The notes beneath the pieces are model-generated. The model made no database searches and was not told the origin of the DNA. It worked only from the letters and a program-made list of their open reading frames with translations. A stretch of DNA of 64,000 bases from Curvibacter gracilis ATCC BAA-807 (GTDB taxonomy: Bacteria; Pseudomonadota; Gammaproteobacteria; Burkholderiales; Burkholderiaceae_C), in NCBI RefSeq assembly GCF_000518645.1, contig NZ_JADZ01000011.1, positions 186,001 through 250,000 of the forward strand. The letters are read 5' to 3'. Of the stretch, positions 58,390-64,000 are shown piece by piece (the first letter of the stretch is position 1; the number at the start of each line of letters is the position of its first letter). Both the position numbers and the translations under genes were made by a program.

Positions 58390-59757
58390 TCAATGACCGC
58401 CGAACTTTTCCTGCTTCTGATCGAGCAAGACTTCGGGGGCGTCGGCCTCCTGCCAGGTCTCGTTGTTCAGGCCGGCCTGCAGGCGCTGCATGTCCAGGTC
58501 CCCGGTCCAGCGCGCCACCACCAGGGTCGCCACGCCATTGCCCACCAGATTGGTCAGGGCGCGGGCCTCGGACATGAAGCGGTCGATGCCCAGGATCAGC
58601 GCCAGGCCGGCCACCGGCACATGACCCACGGCCGACAGGGTGGCGGCCAGCACGATGAAGCCGCTGCCGGTCACACCGGCGGCGCCCTTGGAGGTCAGCA
58701 GCAGCACGGCCAGCAGGGTCAGCTGCTGCACCAGGGTCATGGGGGTGTCGGTGGCCTGGGCGATGAAGACAGCGGCCATGGTGAGGTAGATCGAGGTGCC
58801 GTCCAGGTTGAACGAGTAGCCCGTGGGGATGACCAGGCCCACCACCGACTTGCGGGCACCGAGGTTTTCCATCTTTTCCATCATGCGAGGCAGCACCGAC
58901 TCGGAGGACGAGGTGCCCAGCACGATCAGCAGTTCTTCCTTGATGTACTTGATGAACTTCCAGACGCTGAAGCCGTGCACACGGGCGATGGTGCCCAGCA
59001 CCAGGAAGATGAAAATCAGGCAGGTCAGGTAGAACGAGCCCATCAGCTTGCCCAGGCTGAACAGCGAACCGATGCCGTACTTGCCGATGGTGAAGGCCAT
59101 GGCGCCAAAGGCGCCGATCGGAGCCACCTTCATGATGATGCCCACGATGTCGAACAGCACATGCGAGGTCTTTTCGATGAAGTCGAACACCAGGGTGCCG
59201 CGACCGCCGAACTTGTGCAGGGCAAAGCCGAACAGCACCGCGAACAGCAGCACCTGCAGGATTTCGCCCTTGGCAAACGCATCCACCACCGAGCTGGGGA
59301 TCACGTTGAGCAGGAAGTCGACCGTGCCCTGCATCTTGCCCGGGCCGGTGTAGGCCGCGATGCCCTTGGTGTCGAGCGTGCTGGGGTCGACGTGCATGCC
59401 CTCGCCCGGGGCCAGCACGTTCACGACGACCAGCCCCACCACCAGGGCCAGCGAGCTGACGATCTCGAAATACATCAGCGCCAGGCCACCGGTCTTGCCG
59501 ACCTTCTTCATGTCTTCCATGCCGGCAATGCCCACCACCACGGTGCAGAAGATGATGGGGGCGATGATCATCTTGATGAGCTTGATGAAGCCGTCACCCA
59601 GGGGTTTCATGTCGGCGCCCAAGCCGGGGTTGAAGTGCCCCAGCAAGACCCCGATGGTCACAGCGACCAGAACTTGCACATAAAGAGACTTGTACAGCGG
59701 CCGCTTTGCGGGGCTGGTGACTGCGCTGGTTTGAAGTTTGTTTTGGTTTGCGGTCAT
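58390..59757 (-). CDS. dctA: C4-dicarboxylate transporter DctA
   Basis: 455 residues of the DAACS family (proton/dicarboxylate symport of succinate, fumarate, malate). Eight helices and two reentrant hairpins, with [21 protein letters not shown] (serine-rich hairpin 1), [42 protein letters not shown] and [24 protein letters not shown]. No dctBD two-component genes are nearby. Confidence 0.96.
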   Translation of the reverse strand: MTANQNKLQTSAVTSPAKRPLYKSLYVQVLVAVTIGVLLGHFNPGLGADMKPLGDGFIKLIKMIIAPIIFCTVVVGIAGMEDMKKVGKTGGLALMYFEIVSSLALVVGLVVVNVLAPGEGMHVDPSTLDTKGIAAYTGPGKMQGTVDFLLNVIPSSVVDAFAKGEILQVLLFAVLFGFALHKFGGRGTLVFDFIEKTSHVLFDIVGIIMKVAPIGAFGAMAFTIGKYGIGSLFSLGKLMGSFYLTCLIFIFLVLGTIARVHGFSVWKFIKYIKEELLIVLGTSSSESVLPRMMEKMENLGARKSVVGLVIPTGYSFNLDGTSIYLTMAAVFIAQATDTPMTLVQQLTLLAVLLLTSKGAAGVTGSGFIVLAATLSAVGHVPVAGLALILGIDRFMSEARALTNLVGNGVATLVVARWTGDLDMQRLQAGLNNETWQEADAPEVLLDQKQEKFGGH

Positions 59758-60062
59758 ATCAAAAAAGCCCGAGGAACGCTCCGGCCTGCTCGGAAGTGGG
59801 CGCGATTGTATAGCCCATGAAACACGCCGGCATTGTGGGATTCCACAACAGGCCCAGCAGTGTCACGAAGGTGCAAAGCCATGCCGCAAAGGGTTTCAGG
59901 GGTAAGCATCTACTCACAAAGAAGCCGTCAGCACGCGCTGATTGGCCAGAGCCTGCGCCCGCCCCGAAAGGCCCTGGCCGAGCGGATGCAGGCCGAGGGA
60001 CCGATGGGCCGCCGGGTCGAGCCGGGCCTGGGCGGGTAGAAGTGACGGTGCGGCGAGCCTGG
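59758..60062. other. 305-base dctA promoter region
   Basis: No gene. It contains a 16-base palindrome (59833-59848) and, on the minus strand, TATACAAT as a possible -10 near 59807-59814. No proper -12/-24 sigma-54 promoter was found; the best candidate (GGCATGGCTTTGCA) is one base short in spacing. Confidence 0.5.
59833..59848. promoter_or_regulatory. Palindrome upstream of dctA, possible operator
   Basis: TTGTGGGATTCCACAA: arms TTGTGG and CCACAA are exact inverted copies. It lies about 80 bases before the dctA start and about 20 bases upstream of the possible -10, where an operator would be expected. Confidence 0.4.
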
Positions 60063-61304
60063 CTAGCCGGCCGACTCCAGCCGACGCGCCAGGGCCGAAT
60101 GACGACACAGCCAGGCGCACAGTGGCCCGGAGGCACCGAACAACAGCGGGTTCAGCGCAATCGAGATCAGCGCCCCCGCCACCACCAGGCTCTGACCCTC
60201 GGCGGGCAGCAGGCCCAGCGTGCGCCCCAGCCCCACCAGGATGAAAGAGAACTCGCCGATCTGCGCCAGGCTGGCCGCGATGCGCAAAGCCGTGCTCAGA
60301 GACTGACCCAGGGCCACCACCAGCAAGGCGGCAGCCACCGTCTTGCCCAGCATGATCACCAGCACCACCCCCAGCACCTGCAGCGGGCGGTCGATCAGCA
60401 CCTGGGGGTCGAACAACATGCCCACCGAGACAAAGAACAACACGGCAAAGGCATCCCGCAGCGGCAGCGATTCTTCCGCGGCCTGGTGACTGAACTCGGA
60501 CTCGCGCATCACCATGCCGGCAAAAAAGGCGCCCAGCGCAAACGACACGCCGAACAGCGCCGCCGAGGCATAGGCAATGCTGACGGCACCCGCCACCACG
60601 CACAGCGTGAAGAGCTCGCGCGAGCCGGTGCGGTGCACCTGCTTGAGCAACCAGGGGAAGAGACGGCGCCCCAGCACCAGCATCACTGCCACAAAGGCAC
60701 CGACGCGCAGCAGTGTCAGCCCCAAGGTGCCCAGCAAGGAGGCACTGCCGGCAGCGGTCTCCGCCTGGGCCGGCCCTCCCAGCACGCCCGCCAGGGGCGG
60801 CAGCAGCACCAGCACCAGCACCATGGCCAGGTCTTCCACGACCAGCCAGCCGATCGCCACCCGCCCGGTGAAGGAATCGGTCAGCCCGAAGGACTCGAGC
60901 GCCCGCAGCAAGACCACCGTGCTGGCCACCGACAAGGCCAGCCCCAGCATCAGGGCAGGCCCCAAGGCCCAGCCCCAGGCCCAGGCCAGTCCCATGCCCA
61001 TCAGGGTGGCCACCGTCATCTGCACCACCGCCCCAGGCAGGGCCAGGCGGCGCACCGCCATCAGGTCGGCAAAGGAGAAATGCAGACCCACACCGAACAT
61101 CAGCAGCATGATGCCGATCTCGGCCAGCTGCGAAGCGATTTCGGCGTCGGCCACGAAGCCCGGGGTGAAAGGCCCCACGATCATGCCCGTGACCAGGTAG
61201 CCCACCAGGGCAGGCAGGCGCAGGCGCACGGCGACGAAGCCCAGGATCAGGGACAGGCCCAGGCCCACGGCAATCGTGCTGATCAGGGAAACACTGTGGG
61301 GCAT
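60063..61304 (-). CDS. Kef-type cation:proton antiporter, CPA2 family, membrane domain only
   Basis: 413 residues from ATG 61304. 12 or 13 hydrophobic helices with the CPA2 motifs GYLVTGMIVGPFTPG, GIMLLMFGVGLHF, LSVASTVVLLRAL and AIGWLVVEDLAMVLVLVLLP (with the Glu-Asp pair), and LGAFFAGMVMRES. It would exchange K+ or Na+ for protons. Unlike KefB/KefC or YbaL it has no C-terminal TrkA-N (RCK) domain, so nucleotide gating is absent here. Confidence 0.9.
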   Translation of the reverse strand: MPHSVSLISTIAVGLGLSLILGFVAVRLRLPALVGYLVTGMIVGPFTPGFVADAEIASQLAEIGIMLLMFGVGLHFSFADLMAVRRLALPGAVVQMTVATLMGMGLAWAWGWALGPALMLGLALSVASTVVLLRALESFGLTDSFTGRVAIGWLVVEDLAMVLVLVLLPPLAGVLGGPAQAETAAGSASLLGTLGLTLLRVGAFVAVMLVLGRRLFPWLLKQVHRTGSRELFTLCVVAGAVSIAYASAALFGVSFALGAFFAGMVMRESEFSHQAAEESLPLRDAFAVLFFVSVGMLFDPQVLIDRPLQVLGVVLVIMLGKTVAAALLVVALGQSLSTALRIAASLAQIGEFSFILVGLGRTLGLLPAEGQSLVVAGALISIALNPLLFGASGPLCAWLCRHSALARRLESAG

Positions 61305-61455
61305 GGGCAGAAGGTCCTCATCGGGGTGGTGGTGGGCAGGATGCCGCGCTGGCAGAAACCCTCGCGGCGCTGTCAATGGGCTGTAAAGCCTTCCCGTCGG
61401 AATCGATCATCCCCTCATGGTTCCCGTTCGTCGGCGTGATTGTTCAAAAAAGACG

Positions 61456-61480
61456 AAAAAAAACCCCGCCTGAGGCGGGG
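61456..61480 (-). terminator. Terminator of the pha operon
   Basis: CCCCGCC (61464-61470) pairs with GGCGGGG (61474-61480) around TGA. On the minus strand eight T follow (61463-61456). Confidence 0.9.
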
Positions 61481-61516
61481 TCGACTGAAAGCGGGGCCGT
61501 CTTCAGCCCAGCTGCA

Positions 61517-62254
61517 TCAGCCCATGTGCAGGCCACCGTTGACCGAGAAGTCAGCGCCGGTGGAGTAGCCACCCTCGTCCGACGCCAGCCAGGCGATGAT
61601 GGAGGCGATTTCGCTGGGCTCGCCCAGGCGCTTGACGGGAATGGTGCCCACGATCTTGTCGAGCACGTCAGGGCGGATCGCCTTGACCATGTCGGTGCCG
61701 ATGTAGCCCGGGCTCACCGTGTTCACGGTCACGCCCTTGGTGGCCAGTTCCTGGGCCAGGGCCATGGTGAAGCCGTGCATGCCGGCCTTGGCAGCCGAGT
61801 AGTTGGTCTGGCCAGCCTGGCCCTTTTCGCCGTTGACCGACGAGATGTTGACGATGCGGCCCCAGCCCTTTTCAACCATGTCGCCCACCACCTGCTTGGT
61901 GACGTTGAACATGCTGTTGAGGTTGGTCTCGATCACGGCGTCCCAGTCCTCGCGGGTCATCTTGAGGAACATGCGGTCGCGCGTGATGCCAGCGTTGTTC
62001 ACCAGCACGTCGATCGAGCCATGCTCGGCCTTGGCCTTGCCGAAGGCTTCGACGGTGGAATCCCAATCGCCCACGTTGCCGACCGAGGCGTAGAAGGTGT
62101 AGCCCAGGGCCTTTTGTTCGGCCAGCCACTTGCTGAAGTCGCGGGTCGGGCCGCAGCCAGCGATGACCTTGAATCCTTCCTTGTGCAGGCGCTGGCAGAT
62201 GGCGGTTCCGATGCCACCCATGCCACCGGTGACGTACGCTACTTTTTGACTCAT
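61517..62254 (-). CDS. phaB: Acetoacetyl-CoA reductase
   Basis: 245 residues, classical short-chain dehydrogenase. NADPH-binding GGMGGIGTAICQRL, NNAGITRD, catalytic Ser, Tyr and Lys in ISSVNGEKGQAGQTNYSAAKAG, and VSPGYIGTDMVKAI. It makes (R)-3-hydroxybutyryl-CoA for polyhydroxybutyrate synthesis. Third gene after phaC and phaA. Confidence 0.95.
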   Translation of the reverse strand: MSQKVAYVTGGMGGIGTAICQRLHKEGFKVIAGCGPTRDFSKWLAEQKALGYTFYASVGNVGDWDSTVEAFGKAKAEHGSIDVLVNNAGITRDRMFLKMTREDWDAVIETNLNSMFNVTKQVVGDMVEKGWGRIVNISSVNGEKGQAGQTNYSAAKAGMHGFTMALAQELATKGVTVNTVSPGYIGTDMVKAIRPDVLDKIVGTIPVKRLGEPSEIASIIAWLASDEGGYSTGADFSVNGGLHMG

Positions 62255-62357
62255 GAATCGCTCCTGATTATGTTTTTGCTATGCAATTTATAGCTATTGC
62301 GCCTGTTCGGGAGCGCTGCTGCAGCGCGCTCTCCTGTTTGCCATTTTGAACGGCAAA
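62255..62357. repeat. phaA-phaB spacer with a repeat-like palindrome
   Basis: GAGCGC (62311-62316) and GCGCTC (62327-62332) are inverted arms, next to GCAATTTATAGCTATTGCGCC. The latter resembles a short intergenic repeat (TATAGCTnnTnGCGC) that I recall from Comamonadaceae genomes. Single copy in this window. Confidence 0.3.
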
Positions 62358-63536
62358 TCAACGCTCAATGGTTAGGGCAACTCCCATGCCACCACCGATG
62401 CACAGGGAGGCGATGCCCTTCTTGGCATCACGTCGTTGCATTTCATGCAGAAGTGTCACCAAAATGCGGCAGCCCGAAGCACCAATCGGGTGCCCCAGAG
62501 CGATCGCGCCGCCATTGACGTTCACCTTGCTGGTGTCCCAACCCATTTCTTGGTTCACGGCACAGGCCTGGGCCGCGAAGGCTTCGTTGATTTCGAGCAG
62601 GTCGAGTTCCGAAGCCGCCCAGCCGGCACGTTGCAAGGCCTTGGTGGAGGCCGGCACCGGGCCCATGCCCATGTAGGCCGGGTCCAGACCCGAGGTGGCA
62701 AAGCTGGCGATGCGGCCCAGCGGCTTCAAGCCCAGGCTGGCGGCACGCTTGGCGCTCATGACCATCACGGCGGCGGCACCGTCGTTGATGCCCGAGGCAT
62801 TGCCGGCGGTCACGCTGCCGGCCTTGTCAAAGGCAGGGCGCAGGCCAGCCAGGGCGTCGGCGTTGGTCTTGCGGTTGATGAACTCGTCGGCATCGAACAC
62901 CAGCGGATCGCCCTTCTTCTGGGGGATGGTGACGGGGACGATTTCGTCCTTGAAGCGGCCGGCTTCCTGGGCCGCTGCAGCCTTCTGCTGCGAGGCCAGG
63001 GCCAGGGCGTCCTGCTGCTCGCGGGTGACACCGTATTTCTTGGCCACGTTCTCGGCCGTGATGCCCATGTGGTATTGGTTGTAGACGTCCCACAGGCCGT
63101 CGACGATCATGGTGTCGACCATCTTCCAGTCGCCCATGCGCTGGCCGTCGCGCGAGCCCGGCAGCACGTGGGGCGACAGGCTCATGTTCTCCTGGCCGCC
63201 GGCGATCACGATGTCGCTGTCGCCCGAGGCCACGGCCTGGGCCGCCAGCATCACCGACTTGAGGCCCGAGCCGCACACCGCATTGATCGTGAGGCCCGGC
63301 GTGCCCTTGTCAAAGCCCGCCTTGATGACGGCCTGGCGCGCCGGGTTCTGGCCAGCGCCTGCAGCCAGCACCTGGCCCAGAATCACTTCGCCCACCTGAT
63401 CGGCGGACAGGCCGCTGCGGGCCAGGACTTCGCGGATCACCAGTGCGCCCAGATCGGTGGCCGGGATCTTGGCCAGTGAGCCACCAAACTTGCCGATGGC
63501 CGTGCGGGCGGCCGAAACGATGACGATGTCTTCCAT
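62358..63536 (-). CDS. phaA: Acetyl-CoA C-acetyltransferase (beta-ketothiolase)
   Basis: 392 residues. It joins two acetyl-CoA to acetoacetyl-CoA, the first step of PHB synthesis. Thiolase residues: nucleophile Cys near residue 89 (NAVCGSGLKSVMLA), GHPIGASGCRI with His, and the C-terminal Cys/Gly motif SLCIGGGMGVALTIE. Second gene of the pha operon. Confidence 0.96.
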   Translation of the reverse strand: MEDIVIVSAARTAIGKFGGSLAKIPATDLGALVIREVLARSGLSADQVGEVILGQVLAAGAGQNPARQAVIKAGFDKGTPGLTINAVCGSGLKSVMLAAQAVASGDSDIVIAGGQENMSLSPHVLPGSRDGQRMGDWKMVDTMIVDGLWDVYNQYHMGITAENVAKKYGVTREQQDALALASQQKAAAAQEAGRFKDEIVPVTIPQKKGDPLVFDADEFINRKTNADALAGLRPAFDKAGSVTAGNASGINDGAAAVMVMSAKRAASLGLKPLGRIASFATSGLDPAYMGMGPVPASTKALQRAGWAASELDLLEINEAFAAQACAVNQEMGWDTSKVNVNGGAIALGHPIGASGCRILVTLLHEMQRRDAKKGIASLCIGGGMGVALTIER

Positions 63537-63616
63537 GTGTGCTCCAGTGTTTGTCGGTCAATAAATCAGTGCGTACAGCGCTCAGTATGTCTCGCCCGGG
63601 ACAAGCAAAAATGAAA

Positions 63617-63643
63617 CCTGACCTGGGTTTTTCCCGGATCAGG
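63617..63643 (-). terminator. Terminator-like hairpin between phaC and phaA
   Basis: On the minus strand CCTGA-TCCGGG folds with CCCAGG-TCAGG (63643-63617, two mismatches). TTTCATTTTT follows. It begins at the phaC stop codon. It may lower expression of phaA and phaB or stabilise the phaC 3' end. Confidence 0.5.
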
Positions 63644-64000
63644 CTTTTTGCTTGACGTAGCGGCCCGGGGCCGGTTCGATGGCCTTGTACTTGGCGCCCT
63701 TGCCGTAGGTCTTCGGAGCGGGCACCAGCTTGCCCGCATGGCCCGCCAGCCATTCGGTCCAGTCGGTCCACCAGCTGCCTGCGTGCTCCTGGGCGCCAGC
63801 CAGCCATTCGGCATGGGTGGCGGGCAACTTGCCATCGCTGCGGATCCAGTGGCTGCGCTTCTTCTTGGCCGGGGGGTTGATCACGCCGGCGATGTGGCCC
63901 GAGGCCCCCATCACGAAGCGTTTCTTGCCCGGCAGGTGGCGGGTGGACGCATAGGCCCCCGTGATCGGCACGATGTGGTCTTCGCGCGAGCCGTACAGGT
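63639..64000 (-). CDS. phaC: Class I poly(3-hydroxybutyrate) synthase, C-terminal part
   Basis: About 120 C-terminal residues; the frame continues beyond base 64000. The catalytic Asp is in YGSREDHIVP and the catalytic His in MGASGHIAGVINP, and the AKKKRSHW and EWLAGAQEHAGSWWTDWTEWL blocks are typical of class I PhaC. It polymerises 3-hydroxyacyl-CoA at the granule surface. The gene is the first of phaC-phaA-phaB. Confidence 0.95.
   Translation of the reverse strand, partial: LYGSREDHIVPITGAYASTRHLPGKKRFVMGASGHIAGVINPPAKKKRSHWIRSDGKLPATHAEWLAGAQEHAGSWWTDWTEWLAGHAGKLVPAPKTYGKGAKYKAIEPAPGRYVKQKA

Noticed and set aside
59875-59895. Sigma-54 promoter before dctA (GGCATGGCTTTGCA)
   Set aside because: Also one base short in spacing.

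Overview
The window is ordinary chromosomal DNA of a GC-rich betaproteobacterium, most likely Burkholderiales and probably Comamonadaceae. The placement rests on gene content and neighbourhood (sigma factor-DUF3619-DUF3106-RDD block, aat-bpt pair, phaCAB, liv operon, long hut locus with formiminoglutamate deiminase) and not on a rRNA or database match. No phage, insertion sequence, integrase or CRISPR array is visible, and base composition is even.

Layout. 1-1668: end of a TonB-dependent receptor and two identical tRNA-Asn genes with a terminator. 1.7-7.1 kb: a signalling island with a membrane histidine kinase, a lone periplasmic solute-binding protein, a CheY-like receiver, an HTH-receiver fusion and a receiver-Hpt protein. 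7.2-9.6 kb: the two bacterial N-degron transferases (aat, bpt) and an IclR regulator. 9.7-17.1 kb, minus strand: pbpG, leuA, pssA, then ilvC-ilvN-ilvB, so most of the branched-chain amino acid pathway. leuA is preceded by a textbook leucine attenuator with a Leu-rich leader peptide. 17.4-20.8 kb, plus strand: sigma factor/DUF3619/DUF3106/RDD, dgkA and a LOG-family protein. 20.9-24.3 kb: glnB-nadE and a divergent DUF482-type acyltransferase. 24.3-29.2 kb: a chemoreceptor, then soluble (ppa) and proton-pumping (hppA) pyrophosphatases, divergent. 29.3-31.6 kb: tRNA-Pro, a bactofilin, one unknown gene and almost 1 kb without genes that holds a structured RNA candidate.

31.6-37.1 kb is a branched-chain amino acid ABC operon (livK-lysE type exporter-livHMGF). 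37.2-40.4 kb holds a small secreted protein and an S53 (sedolisin) lipoprotein protease. A c-di-GMP-I (GEMM-I) riboswitch with its own promoter lies in the leader of the protease gene. 40.4-55.7 kb is an unbroken minus-strand run: acuI, then a 14-gene histidine utilization locus (hutG, F, I, D, one polar amino acid ABC transporter, an IclR regulator, hutU, hutH, hutC and a second, nitrate/sulfonate/taurine-type ABC transporter). HutC-like operators lie before hutH and before the second transporter. A different palindrome, probably the IclR operator, lies before the iclR gene. 56.2-64.0 kb: dsdA, a HMCES/YedK protein overlapping it tail to tail, dctA, a Kef-type antiporter, and phaB-phaA-phaC (phaC cut by the window end).

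Most notable: the leuA attenuator, the c-di-GMP riboswitch in front of a secreted protease, the doubly regulated hut locus, and an unassigned structured RNA near 31.0 kb. No wholly new defence or mobile system was found.
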